A program made the position numbers and the translations under genes. Shown piece by piece: positions 34,750 to 43,700 of a stretch of 64,000 nt of DNA. The DNA is taken from NCBI GenBank assembly GCA_946478235.1, contig CAMLBF010000002.1, positions 186,001-250,000 on the forward strand, read 5' to 3'. Numbering within the stretch: position 1 is the first letter of the stretch; each line of letters begins with the position of its first letter. This DNA is from an uncultured Bartonella sp. (GTDB lineage: Bacteria > Pseudomonadota > Alphaproteobacteria > Rhizobiales > Rhizobiaceae). The notes under the pieces are model-generated. The model searched no databases. It saw nothing but the letters and a program-made list of their open reading frames with translations, and had not been told where the DNA came from.

Positions 34750-35505
34750 ATGCGTCTTGAGTGGCTGAAGGCAAGACCAATTGCCAACCGGGGGCTTCAT
34801 AACCTAAAAAAGCACATTTGGGAAAATACCCTGCCGGCTTTTGAACTTGCTGCGCTTTCCAACTTTACGATTTGTTGCGATGTGCAATTGTCTCACAATG
34901 GCGTGCCAATGATATTTCATGGCACTTCATTGGAGCATATTACACACAAAAAAAACCGTATCATTGATCTATCTTCTTCTGCCATTGAAGCTTTACGTTT
35001 CGGCGACGGTCAGCAACAAATTATCTCGCTACAAACAATGCTGGAAACAATTGATGGTAAAGTGCCAGTGCTGGTCAATTTGGAAGGAAATGAAGGATTG
35101 GATGCTGGCTTGATTGCCAAAGCAACCGAGTTATTGGCGCATTATAATAATAAATCAGCCGTTATGTCGGAAGATATTCATCTGTTGCGTCGGTTACAAT
35201 TTTGTCACCCCTCTGTCCCTCATGGCATCAAGGCAAGAGGCAACCAACGCGTCCATATAGAACAGCATTTTTCAATGCTTGCCCATAATCTCGAATTTGT
35301 TTGCTATAGACATAACGAAATTGCCAATCCCTTTACCCGTTTTGCAAAGCAAAAACTGTCATTACCTGTTCTGGCATGGCATATTGATAGCAAACACGAT
35401 TGGGAAAAAGCAAAACGCTATGCTGATCAGATGGTGTTTGATAATTTCATTCCATGCGACCAAGACCAGTCAAAATTAGCCAAGACTATCAATGCATTTT
35501 CTTAA
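34750..35505 (+). CDS. Glycerophosphodiester phosphodiesterase-like protein lacking catalytic residues
   Basis: 251-residue intact ORF with the layout of a GDPD/UgpQ TIM barrel, but the active site is altered. The catalytic HRG motif reads ANRGLHN (His to Asn). The metal-binding E-x-D reads CCDVQLS (Glu to Cys). The FHD motif reads MIFHGTSL (Asp lost). The later metal Glu, usually in I-E-L-K, reads VNLEG. ENTLPAFELA is retained. It should not hydrolyse glycerophosphodiesters by the known mechanism. It is translationally coupled to ridA. It may be a pseudoenzyme with a new role or an early pseudogene. Confidence 0.8.
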   Translation: MRLEWLKARPIANRGLHNLKKHIWENTLPAFELAALSNFTICCDVQLSHNGVPMIFHGTSLEHITHKKNRIIDLSSSAIEALRFGDGQQQIISLQTMLETIDGKVPVLVNLEGNEGLDAGLIAKATELLAHYNNKSAVMSEDIHLLRRLQFCHPSVPHGIKARGNQRVHIEQHFSMLAHNLEFVCYRHNEIANPFTRFAKQKLSLPVLAWHIDSKHDWEKAKRYADQMVFDNFIPCDQDQSKLAKTINAFS

Positions 35506-35525
35506 ATGCTGAAAGAGGTAATAAA

Positions 35526-35948
35526 ATGAATAAGACTTATGATCCTGATAACATTTTTGCCAAATTACTGCGTGATGAAATTCCATCTGTTCGCGTTTAT
35601 GAAGATGAAAACGCTATTGCTTTCATGGATGTCATGCCACAAGGTCTTGGTCATACATTGATTGTCCCGCGTGATGGTTCACGCAATTTATTGGATGCAA
35701 AACCAGAAACTCTCGCATCTGTTATTCAGGTTGTTCAGAAAATAGCAAAAGCGGTAAAAAAAGCGTTCAATGCAGATGGTGTTACCGTCATGCAATTTAA
35801 CGAGCCTGCAAGTGGACAGACTGTTTTTCATCTTCACTTCCATGTTATTCCGCGTTTTGAGGGTATTCCATTAAAAGAACATAGCGGCGCGATGGTCGAC
35901 GCAAAAATATTGGAAGAATCCGCAGCAAAAATACGCGCTGCGTTATAA
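35526..35948 (+). CDS. HIT family (histidine triad) nucleotide hydrolase
   Basis: 140-residue HIT protein (HINT branch) that hydrolyses nucleoside phosphoramidates or adenylates. The triad motif is FHLHFHVIPR with catalytic His. N-terminal DNIFAKLLRDEIPSVRVYED and GHTLIVPRD are standard. ATG at 35526 is chosen because GAAAGAGG lies 8 nt upstream; upstream in-frame codons overlap the GDPD-like gene. It ends at a shared terminator with clpA. Confidence 0.92.
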   Translation: MNKTYDPDNIFAKLLRDEIPSVRVYEDENAIAFMDVMPQGLGHTLIVPRDGSRNLLDAKPETLASVIQVVQKIAKAVKKAFNADGVTVMQFNEPASGQTVFHLHFHVIPRFEGIPLKEHSGAMVDAKILEESAAKIRAAL

Positions 35949-36000
35949 TCTGATCTTTTTAGTCTTATTGTGTTTTAAGGCGAAATCGCATTGTAAGAAA

Positions 36001-36037
36001 AAAAGCCTGCACATCTTTTATTAATGTGCAGGCTTTT
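36001..36037. terminator. Bidirectional terminator between the HIT gene and clpA
   Basis: AAAAGCCTGCACAT (36001-36014) and ATGTGCAGGCTTTT (36024-36037) form a perfect 14-bp stem with a nine-base loop. An A-run lies on one side and a T-run on the other, so each strand ends in Us. It serves the convergent HIT and clpA transcripts. The clpA stop codon is 4 bp away. Confidence 0.92.
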
Positions 36038-36040
36038 ATT

Positions 36041-38386
36041 TTAGTTCGTTGGACTTTTTTTCCGTGTTTTTTTCGGAATGTCTCCATCCTTTATCACATC
36101 GGATTTATGCTTCACCGGCTCATCCGCTGCGATGATTTCAAGACTTAATTTTTTCGTATCTTGTGTATCAACTTCTACCCGTACTGTTCCACCGTGACGT
36201 AACTTGCCGAAAAGTATCTCTTCAGCCAATGGCTTTTTGATATATTCCTGAATAATTCGAGAAAGCGGGCGAGCGCCCATATGGACATCATATCCTTTGT
36301 TAGCAAGCCATTTGATTGCCGGTTCCGTTAATTCGAAAGTTATATCGCGATCGGTTAACTGCGCTTCCAATTGCAATATAAATTTCTGAACAACACGATT
36401 AACCACCGCGCTGGATAATGGTTGAAAGGGTACAATTGCATCCAGACGATTACGGAATTCTGGTGGGAATAACCGGTTAATCGCTTCTACGTCATCACCT
36501 TCACGCTCAAGCTTACCAAAGCCAATAGCAGATTTGGCCATTTCTGCAGCACCAGCATTTGTGGTCATAATCAAGCTGATGTTTCTAAAGTCTATCTGTT
36601 TGCCATTATGGTCCGTCAAACGGCCATGATCCATAACCTGTAACAGAATATTGTATAGATCTGGATGAGCCTTTTCAATTTCATCAAGAAGCACAACAGC
36701 ATGCGGATTTTGATCAACGGCATCTGTCAACAAACCACCCTGGTCAAACCCCACATAACCAGGAGGTGCACCGATCAGGCGTGACACTGTATGCCGTTCC
36801 ATATATTCTGACATATCAAACCGCAGCAATTCAACACCAAGAGACGACGCCAATTGTTTGGCAACCTCTGTTTTACCGACACCCGTAGGACCAGAAAACA
36901 GATAGCTTCCAATTGGCTTATCCGGCTCACGCAAGCCTGCGCGCGCAAGCTTGATAGATGTCGTTAGCGCTTCAATAGCTTTATCTTGTCCATAAACAAC
37001 GCGTTTTAATTCTTTTTCCAAATTGGCAAGTGTTTTTCTGTCATCGCGTGAAACCGACTTTGGCGGTATTCTTGCCATAGTCGCAATCGTTTCTTCTATC
37101 TCTTTAACGCCAATTGTTTTCTTCCGTTTGTTTTGAGGGAGCAGCATTTGCGCTGCGCCCGTTTCATCAATAACATCAATGGCTTTGTCCGGTAATTTTC
37201 TATCGGACATATAGCGCGCTGAAAGCTCAACAGATGCCTTCATGGCTTCATCAGTATATTTGATGTTATGGAAGTCCTCGAAATATGGCTTCAAACCTTT
37301 CAAAATTTCTATGGCATCAGGGATAGAAGGCTCATTAACATCAATCTTTTGGAAACGCCGTGCCAAGGCACGATCTTTTTCAAAAATTTGACGATATTCT
37401 TTGTAGGTTGTTGAACCAATACAGCGGATTTCACCTGACGAGAGCGCAGGTTTCAAAAGGTTGGCAGCATCCATGCTTCCCCCTGATGTCGCCCCTGCCC
37501 CAATAAGTGTATGGATTTCGTCTATAAATAGAATTGCACCGGGATAGGCTTTCAATTCCTTGACAACCTGTTTTAGGCGTTCCTCAAAATCACCCCGATA
37601 GCGCGTTCCAGCCACCAAAACGCCCATATCCAATGAAAATATTGTTGCTTCAAGCAATACTTCCGGCACATCGCCATCAACAATGCGTTTTGCCAATCCT
37701 TCGGCGATAGCGGTTTTTCCAACGCCCGGATCACCAACCAGAAGCGGATTGTTTTTGGCGCGACGACAAAGAATTTGTATTGTCCGTGATACTTCCTTAT
37801 CCCGTCCAATCAATGTGTCTATTTTACCGCTGCGGGCGCGATCATTAAGATTGATGCAATAGGAAGCAAGCGCACTTGTATCCTTTTTTGCACTTTCAGG
37901 ATCATCATCGAAAGAATCGTGATCATCCAAAGGCAAAACATGTTCTACCGAATCTGGCGTTATTCCATGCGAAATAAAATTTACCGCGTCATAGCGGGTC
38001 ATCCCCAATTCTTGCAGAAAAAAAGCAGCAAAGCTTTCTCGCTCCGCAAATATTGCCACAAGCACATTGGCGCCAGAAACTTCGTCACGTCCGGCTGACT
38101 GAACATGAATGACCGCGCGCTGGATAACGCGCTGGAAAGACGTTGTTGGTTTTGTGTCTTCCTCGTCACCGATCTGTTCATCAAGTTCAGACTGTACATA
38201 TTGCACCAGACGGGAGCGCAATTGTTCTATATCGACATTGCATGCGTTAATAACCGCCTTTGCATCAACATCATCGAGAAGTGCCAGTAGCAAATGTTCC
38301 AATGTCGCATATTCTTGCCGTGCATCACTGGCAATCATAAGCGCTTTATGAAGAGATTTTTCAAGGCTAAGCGTAAAAGATGGCAT
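36041..38386 (-). CDS. clpA: ATP-dependent Clp protease ATP-binding subunit ClpA
   Basis: 781-residue AAA+ unfoldase that feeds substrates to ClpP. N-terminal Clp repeat domain from MPSFTLSLEKSLHKALMIA; first Walker A GDPGVGKTAIAEG; second Walker A SGPTGVGKTEVAKQL; sensor-2 region GARPLSRIIQEYIKKPLAEE. The C-terminus ends in a Lys-rich tail. ATG at 38386 follows AGGAAG and is preferred to a site nine codons upstream that would overlap clpS. It lies 5 bp after the clpS stop, linking adaptor and unfoldase. Confidence 0.95.
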   Translation of the reverse strand: MPSFTLSLEKSLHKALMIASDARQEYATLEHLLLALLDDVDAKAVINACNVDIEQLRSRLVQYVQSELDEQIGDEEDTKPTTSFQRVIQRAVIHVQSAGRDEVSGANVLVAIFAERESFAAFFLQELGMTRYDAVNFISHGITPDSVEHVLPLDDHDSFDDDPESAKKDTSALASYCINLNDRARSGKIDTLIGRDKEVSRTIQILCRRAKNNPLLVGDPGVGKTAIAEGLAKRIVDGDVPEVLLEATIFSLDMGVLVAGTRYRGDFEERLKQVVKELKAYPGAILFIDEIHTLIGAGATSGGSMDAANLLKPALSSGEIRCIGSTTYKEYRQIFEKDRALARRFQKIDVNEPSIPDAIEILKGLKPYFEDFHNIKYTDEAMKASVELSARYMSDRKLPDKAIDVIDETGAAQMLLPQNKRKKTIGVKEIEETIATMARIPPKSVSRDDRKTLANLEKELKRVVYGQDKAIEALTTSIKLARAGLREPDKPIGSYLFSGPTGVGKTEVAKQLASSLGVELLRFDMSEYMERHTVSRLIGAPPGYVGFDQGGLLTDAVDQNPHAVVLLDEIEKAHPDLYNILLQVMDHGRLTDHNGKQIDFRNISLIMTTNAGAAEMAKSAIGFGKLEREGDDVEAINRLFPPEFRNRLDAIVPFQPLSSAVVNRVVQKFILQLEAQLTDRDITFELTEPAIKWLANKGYDVHMGARPLSRIIQEYIKKPLAEEILFGKLRHGGTVRVEVDTQDTKKLSLEIIAADEPVKHKSDVIKDGDIPKKTRKKSPTN

Positions 38387-38391
38387 TTCTA

Positions 38392-38745
38392 TCACTTCCT
38401 CTCCATAACGCATTGAAGTGGGTGTTGATTCTCACGCGCACAATCCATGACTTGGGTAACTTTTGTTTCTGCTACTTCGTAGGTATAAACTCCACACTCG
38501 CCAATTCCTGAACGGTGGACATTCAGCATAATACGCGTTGCTTCCTCTTTGTTTTTACGAAAGAATTTTTCCAACACATATATAACGAAATCCATAGGGG
38601 TATAATCGTCGTTCAACAGCAGAACCCGATAAAAATCCGGTCTTTTTAGTTTTGGACGAGCGCGCGTGGCAACACCAAACTCATGTTCTTCATCAAAATT
38701 GCCATGATCTTCATCGTGGTGCATTGTAGATTTTATCCAACCCAT
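38392..38745 (-). CDS. clpS: ATP-dependent Clp protease adaptor ClpS
   Basis: About 117-residue adaptor that delivers N-degron substrates to ClpA. Core motif [21 protein letters not shown] forms the residue-binding pocket; [13 protein letters not shown] and C-terminal [10 protein letters not shown] contact ClpA. The flexible N-terminus is His/Asp-rich ([16 protein letters not shown]). The start is uncertain: ATG 38745, ATG 38724 or TTG 38760 are all possible and none has a strong ribosome site. Confidence 0.92.
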   Translation of the reverse strand: MGWIKSTMHHDEDHGNFDEEHEFGVATRARPKLKRPDFYRVLLLNDDYTPMDFVIYVLEKFFRKNKEEATRIMLNVHRSGIGECGVYTYEVAETKVTQVMDCARENQHPLQCVMERK

Positions 38746-39008
38746 TCGCTTGGCTACCAACTTTTTCTTAGCTTTGTTGTCATGTAATATATTTTAATTG
38801 AATTTTAAGCCCTTAAGATGGCATTGCAACAAGTGTTTCATCCTTTTTTATTGAAAACAACAGCCGTCAAAAACATTTGATGCAAGAACTTTTAAAAAAT
38901 ATGCTGCCATAAACGGATTGGTAACGCTGTGTGACTAGTTTGCCCCAATACCTCACGTCGGATTAACATCTGGCGCAATTTTTGTCGGGCAGAAAAAGGG
39001 TCAAAAAA

Positions 39009-40415
39009 GTGTATGAAGCCTATAAAGCTCTCATGAGTTTTCTTAACAAGATAACAATTGGTGCAATTGCCCTGTCATTATCGGTTGCGTATGCACACAG
39101 TACTCCACAAGGTGCTTATGCAGATAAATATGCAGCAATTGTTATTGATGCCAATACCGGACAGACACTATTTGACGTAAATTCCAATGCCCGTCGATAC
39201 CCTGCATCTTTGACAAAAATGATGACTCTTTATCTGCTGTTTGAAGCAATGCAGGCTGGCCGCGTATCACCCAATACACCAATACCCGTTTCAGCCTATG
39301 CCGCAGCCCAACCGCCTACAAAAATTGGTTTTAGAGCAGGTCAAACGATTCCGGCAGAATTAGCGGCAAAAGCGCTTATAACAAAATCTGCCAATGATGT
39401 TGCAACCGCTGTTGGCGAATATCTTGGTGGTTCAGAAGAGCGTTTTGCACAAATTATGACAGCCAAGGCTAGACGGCTTGGCATGATGAACACGAATTTT
39501 GCAAATGCTTCTGGCTTGCCTGATGTCAACAATTATTCAACTGCACGAGACCTTGCTATTCTATCGCTTGCATTAAGAGAACATTTTCCGCGGCAATATG
39601 AATGGTTTAAGACAACAAGCTTTCAATTTCGCGGACAAACAATCAACGGACATAACCACCTTGTTAAAAACATGGATGGGGTTGATGGCATAAAAACTGG
39701 CTATACCAGAATGTCAGGAAGCAATCTTGCAACATCAATGCGTATGAACGGACGCTCAATCGTTGCCGTGGTTATGGGTGGACGCTCTTCAGCTTTGCGT
39801 GATGCGCATATGGCCGAACTATTGCGCCGATATTTGCCGCAAGCAAGCCGTAGTAAATCCCGTGCACCACTGATTGCTGCCACACAATATGATTTACCGC
39901 ATGACAACGCACCTATTCCGGTCTTTAAAAACGCTCCTTCAAATCAACAGAATGAGACCACAAAAGACAAAAATACGGTTATGGTAGCGGCACTTGCTAA
40001 TGAAACACCCCCCACAAAACCGGCTGTAAATGAAATCAACAAGGCGGTTGTTTCTGATTCTGCTGCTAAAACCGTAGCTCCAGAAGAAACGCCGAAGGAA
40101 TCAGTGCAAGACCTGATAGATCCTGTTATTACATCATCAGCGCCAACCAATACCCGCACAACACAATCAGGTTGGACAATACAGATAGGCTCACTTCCCA
40201 ATCAAGAACAAGCCAAGACAATGCTTGCAAATGCCGCTCGCGCAGCCGGCAACCGTGTACTTGCCAGTGCTACACCATCAACGCAAGTGACAGCCAAACA
40301 CGGACAGCAATATTATCGCGCGCGCTTTGTTGGATTTCCGACAAAAAAAGCGGCTTTGGATGCATGTACCGTTTTAAAGAAAGCAAATTTTAACTGCTAT
40401 GCTTTATCACAATAA
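39009..40415 (+). CDS. D-alanyl-D-alanine carboxypeptidase (DacF/PBP5 type) with SPOR domain
   Basis: 468-residue penicillin-binding protein trimming peptidoglycan stem peptides. A hydrophobic signal segment (ITIGAIALSLSVAYA) precedes the catalytic domain. SxxK is SLTKMM, SxN is SANDV and KTG is IKTGYTRMSG. A Thr/Pro/Ala-rich linker (about residues 300-385) leads to a C-terminal SPOR domain starting GWTIQIGSLPNQEQAKTM, which targets septal glycan. GTG at 39009 has AAGGG 8 nt upstream; TTG 38982 and ATG 39033 are alternatives. Divergent from clpS. Confidence 0.93.
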   Translation: MYEAYKALMSFLNKITIGAIALSLSVAYAHSTPQGAYADKYAAIVIDANTGQTLFDVNSNARRYPASLTKMMTLYLLFEAMQAGRVSPNTPIPVSAYAAAQPPTKIGFRAGQTIPAELAAKALITKSANDVATAVGEYLGGSEERFAQIMTAKARRLGMMNTNFANASGLPDVNNYSTARDLAILSLALREHFPRQYEWFKTTSFQFRGQTINGHNHLVKNMDGVDGIKTGYTRMSGSNLATSMRMNGRSIVAVVMGGRSSALRDAHMAELLRRYLPQASRSKSRAPLIAATQYDLPHDNAPIPVFKNAPSNQQNETTKDKNTVMVAALANETPPTKPAVNEINKAVVSDSAAKTVAPEETPKESVQDLIDPVITSSAPTNTRTTQSGWTIQIGSLPNQEQAKTMLANAARAAGNRVLASATPSTQVTAKHGQQYYRARFVGFPTKKAALDACTVLKKANFNCYALSQ

Positions 40416-40454
40416 TTGTAACAGTAATTGAGTTCTGCGTATAAGGTTACCATA

Positions 40455-40730
40455 ATGGCTAAGGCTCTCACTTTAGATCCAAGACGTGGTTTAAACGTCT
40501 CTGAAAGATCTTTGTTGACATTGCGTTCACTGCAAGATGCAGCTGCCAAGCTTGCAGATTTAAAAAATACGCCTTATGGTTTAAGCACCCTTTCGCTCAT
40601 TAACCTGCTGATATGCCAAGCACAGAGAAATCGTCGGTTGGCTATGGATCCTGTTCGTATCCACTTAAGAGTTTCAAGTAGCCACGGTTCATTTGGTGTA
40701 AAATTGCGCCTTGGTGCTACAAACCTTTAA
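40455..40730 (+). CDS. Conserved-looking small protein of unknown function
   Basis: 91 residues starting MAKALTLDPRRGLNVSERSL. I do not recognise a domain. The sequence is basic, predicted mostly helical in the first 60 residues, with no signal peptide or membrane helix. ATG at 40455 has AAGG 9 nt upstream and is preferred over an in-frame TTG at 40428. It follows the carboxypeptidase by 39 bp on the same strand and converges on the DUF1489 gene 21 bp away. Codon use looks like that of its neighbours, so it is probably real. Confidence 0.65.
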   Translation: MAKALTLDPRRGLNVSERSLLTLRSLQDAAAKLADLKNTPYGLSTLSLINLLICQAQRNRRLAMDPVRIHLRVSSSHGSFGVKLRLGATNL

Positions 40731-40751
40731 GCGACGACAAACAAAAGATTT

Positions 40752-41183
40752 TTAGAGCAAACCAAGATCCGCCAATTCTTGCCGTAACTCTGCAGGCAAC
40801 TGATTTTTGCCATTTGAATTTTCGTCCATTGGCGCATCATCAGGCTTTAGATAACGCCACCCTTGAAAAGCACGCCTTGGCTGCCAAGCTGTCAAAATAA
40901 TTTTAGGTTCCAATACCAGATGGCAACGTTGAATACCGTCTGTATCGGTAAAGGGTCTTATATCCAATAATTTTTGTCGGCATTGAACATTGCCTTTCAT
41001 AACCCAATAAAGCGAGCCGCCATTGAGCAGTTTGTCCGCCTGTTTAGGGACCATTCGCGTTGTGTGCATTTGTTCGGGCGTCTGTCCGTCCGCACGCATT
41101 TCTGCCAGACGATAATCAATCCACGCTGCCAGTTCCTCTGGTGAGGAACACCCTACACATAACTTTATCAAATGAAGTGTCAT
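40752..41183 (-). CDS. DUF1489 family protein
   Basis: 143-residue protein of the alphaproteobacterial DUF1489 family. Recognisable parts are LHLIKLCVGCSSPEELAAW, the HTTRMVPKQADKLLNGGSLYW segment and AFQGWRYLKPDDAP near the end. Cytoplasmic, function unknown. ATG at 41183 with AGAAGAG upstream is chosen over a TTG five codons before. It begins 8 bp after the sdaA stop, so it is probably co-transcribed with sdaA. Confidence 0.8.
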   Translation of the reverse strand: MTLHLIKLCVGCSSPEELAAWIDYRLAEMRADGQTPEQMHTTRMVPKQADKLLNGGSLYWVMKGNVQCRQKLLDIRPFTDTDGIQRCHLVLEPKIILTAWQPRRAFQGWRYLKPDDAPMDENSNGKNQLPAELRQELADLGLL

Positions 41184-41191
41184 TGTCTCTT

Positions 41192-42589
41192 CTAGCAATC
41201 GGTAACGTTGACAGCCAATCCGCCTTTACTGGTTTCTTTATAACGTTCGCTCATATCATGCCCGGTTTGACGCATGGTTTCAATACAGGCATCAAGCGAA
41301 ACAAAATGAGTTCCATCTCCATGTAATGCCAATGATGCCGCAGTTACAGCCTTAACTGCCCCCAAGGCATTGCGTTCTATGCATGGCACCTGCACCAAAC
41401 CAGCTACCGGATCACATGTCATGCCCAAATGATGTTCAAGGGCAATTTCAGCAGCATTTTCAATCTGATGAGCGTTTCCTCCCAAAGCCGCAGTCAATCC
41501 TGCAGCCGCCATTGACGATGCCGAGCCTACTTCTCCCTGACAGCCAACTTCCGCACCAGAGATTGAGGCATTGTGTTTGATAACGCCACCAATTGCCGCA
41601 GCAGTAAGCAGAAAATTATGGACTCCCTCACGATCGGCATTGTTGCAGAACTTCAAATAATACCGGATAACCGCTGGTATAACACCGGCCGCACCATTTG
41701 TAGGCGCTGTTACCACACGCCCACCAACGGCGTTTTCCTCATTAACAGCAATTGCGTAGACAGAAAGATAATCATTGGCGATCAATGGATTGTTGCGATT
41801 ATTTTTCCAGTCATCTTCAAGCTTCTGATATAGCCGTTTTGCACGCCGTTTTACATGTAAGCCACCTGGCAATTCTCCATCATGCGATAGTCCACGATCA
41901 ACGCATTCAGCCATTGCATCGAATATTGCGTCCAATCCTTTATTAAGCTCTATGGGAGTGCGCGATTTTTCCTCATTTGCCCGCTTCATTTGGGCAATCG
42001 TCAAACCGGATTGCTCAGCCATATTAAGCATGGCGCGCGCAGTATCAAATGGAAAAGGGACATCAAGTTTTACATCATTGGTATCATGGCGCACACGATT
42101 TAATTCATCTTCTGTGACAACAAATCCGCCGCCGATGGAATAATAAACGCGGCGGATAAGGACAACGCCGTTAGGATCCAGCCCTTCATATACCAAACCA
42201 TTTGTATGGCCGGAAAGAATATTTTCATAATCAAATATAAGATCGGTTTGCGGATCAAATTTATAAGTTGGGTGGCCAGCGACATTGATGACTTTTTGCT
42301 TGTTAACCTGCTCGACCAATGTATCCATGTCATCCGGATTAATGGTTGCAGGGGAAAACCCCAACAGCCCCAATATGACTGCCCTATCCGTTGCATGTCC
42401 TTTACCGGTATATGCAAGCGAACCATGGAGGGATACACGCAAACGGGCAACCGCTGTGTGCGCTGGTTTTGGCCAGTTATCTGATGCGATCTCGTCCAAA
42501 AACATATTGGATGCCACCATTGGTCCCATTGTATGGGAGCTTGATGGACCAACACCAATTTTAAAAAGATCAAAAACAGAGAGAAACAT
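41192..42589 (-). CDS. sdaA: L-serine ammonia-lyase (iron-sulfur, single chain)
   Basis: 465-residue Fe-S L-serine dehydratase converting serine to pyruvate and ammonia. N-terminal [20 protein letters not shown] is the beta-domain signature. The cluster cysteines are in [19 protein letters not shown] and [12 protein letters not shown] at 42589 is preferred to GTG at 42595; neither has a strong ribosome site. It gives the cell a route from serine to pyruvate, opposite in sense to the SerB pathway at 5.7 kb. Confidence 0.95.
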   Translation of the reverse strand: MFLSVFDLFKIGVGPSSSHTMGPMVASNMFLDEIASDNWPKPAHTAVARLRVSLHGSLAYTGKGHATDRAVILGLLGFSPATINPDDMDTLVEQVNKQKVINVAGHPTYKFDPQTDLIFDYENILSGHTNGLVYEGLDPNGVVLIRRVYYSIGGGFVVTEDELNRVRHDTNDVKLDVPFPFDTARAMLNMAEQSGLTIAQMKRANEEKSRTPIELNKGLDAIFDAMAECVDRGLSHDGELPGGLHVKRRAKRLYQKLEDDWKNNRNNPLIANDYLSVYAIAVNEENAVGGRVVTAPTNGAAGVIPAVIRYYLKFCNNADREGVHNFLLTAAAIGGVIKHNASISGAEVGCQGEVGSASSMAAAGLTAALGGNAHQIENAAEIALEHHLGMTCDPVAGLVQVPCIERNALGAVKAVTAASLALHGDGTHFVSLDACIETMRQTGHDMSERYKETSKGGLAVNVTDC

Positions 42590-42651
42590 AGGCACGATCA
42601 GCTAAATTGTTCAAAGCCTATATATAATCTATCTTATCTCTGTTGTCGCCG

Positions 42652-42753
42652 TTAAAATCCGACTGTCAAATAACCAAGAACGATAATTCCGACGAGTGCG
42701 ATTGTCGCACGTACCGCCACTGCCCAGCATGATTTCTCAACCGTATTTTCCAT
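42652..42753 (-). CDS. Putative 33-residue single-helix membrane protein
   Basis: Minus-strand ORF starting MENTVEKSCWAVAVRATIAL and ending VGIIVLGYLTVGF. A short acidic/basic head precedes one hydrophobic segment of about 20 residues. GAAGG lies 6 nt before the ATG. It sits alone between the sdaA and nitroreductase genes, both also on the minus strand. No family recognised. The clean ribosome site and hydrophobic composition support a real micro-protein, but comparative evidence is lacking. Confidence 0.5.
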   Translation of the reverse strand: MENTVEKSCWAVAVRATIALVGIIVLGYLTVGF

Positions 42754-42922
42754 AAATACCTTCGTAATATCTTATGACATTATACATATCGCACTGTATT
42801 CGTGGCGCAGCTATATACATGTTTGGCATATAACACAATGTTAAAAAATGATTAACATTGTGATTTTTCCACCTATTTTTATCTATTAAAACAAGTTTTC
42901 ATTTCCGTGTTTTATACGTATC

Positions 42923-43603
42923 TTATTCACTTACAAAACGTACAAACTCGTCCAGTGGTACACGCTCTGTTGGAAAACAGTTTTCTGGCGCGTTTTCATC
43001 GCGATATCCCAATGCCATACCGCAAATAATTTGCCGATTATCTGGTATATCCAACTCTTGTGATATTCTTTCATGATATTCGGAAAATGCCGCTTGAATA
43101 CATGTGTCAAGGCCAAAGCTTCTTGCCACAAGGGCTACAGTTTGTAGAAAACCACCCAGATCAAGCCAGCTTCCCATCTCCATATCGCGGTCCATCGTAA
43201 AAATAAGACCAACGGGCGCACCGAAAAACATAAAGTTTTTTGCCTGTTGATGCGTAATCTTACTGCGTTCCGCCCGGGCAATGCCAAGTGACCGGTATAA
43301 ATCCCAGCCCAATTTACGTCGCCTTGACAAATAAGGTTCTCGCCAATCCTTGGGGTAAAATTGATATTCACACTCTTCCTTGATGCCAGAAAGCGCCAAC
43401 TCAAAAAGCGTTTTTCCTAATTTTTCCAAAGCACCGCCACTGATGACGATAACCTGCCAAGGTTGCAGATTTGCGCCTGATGGTGCGCGAGAAGAAAGTG
43501 TAAGAATATTTTTGACTATTTCAGGATCAACATCTTTCTCCGCGTAAGCGCGTATCGATCTACGGCTATTGATTACGTCACAAAATTTCTCGATGTTGGT
43601 CAT
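42923..43603 (-). CDS. Nitroreductase family protein
   Basis: 226-residue FMN-dependent NADH/NADPH oxidoreductase of the nitroreductase superfamily. FMN-binding RRSIRAYAEKDVD, SRAPSGANLQPWQVIVISG and GMALGYRDENAPEN are typical. It reduces nitroaromatics, quinones or related compounds; the physiological substrate is unknown. Monocistronic on the minus strand, divergent from the DUF1624 gene with 97 bp between. Confidence 0.9.
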   Translation of the reverse strand: MTNIEKFCDVINSRRSIRAYAEKDVDPEIVKNILTLSSRAPSGANLQPWQVIVISGGALEKLGKTLFELALSGIKEECEYQFYPKDWREPYLSRRRKLGWDLYRSLGIARAERSKITHQQAKNFMFFGAPVGLIFTMDRDMEMGSWLDLGGFLQTVALVARSFGLDTCIQAAFSEYHERISQELDIPDNRQIICGMALGYRDENAPENCFPTERVPLDEFVRFVSE

Positions 43604-43700
43604 TTAAACGGCCTTTCGCCCACAAGAAAATCGATATGTTCCACCCCGTCTTATAGCAAAGTTATCAACTTATGCTAAATAGATAGCAAAGGACATCAAG

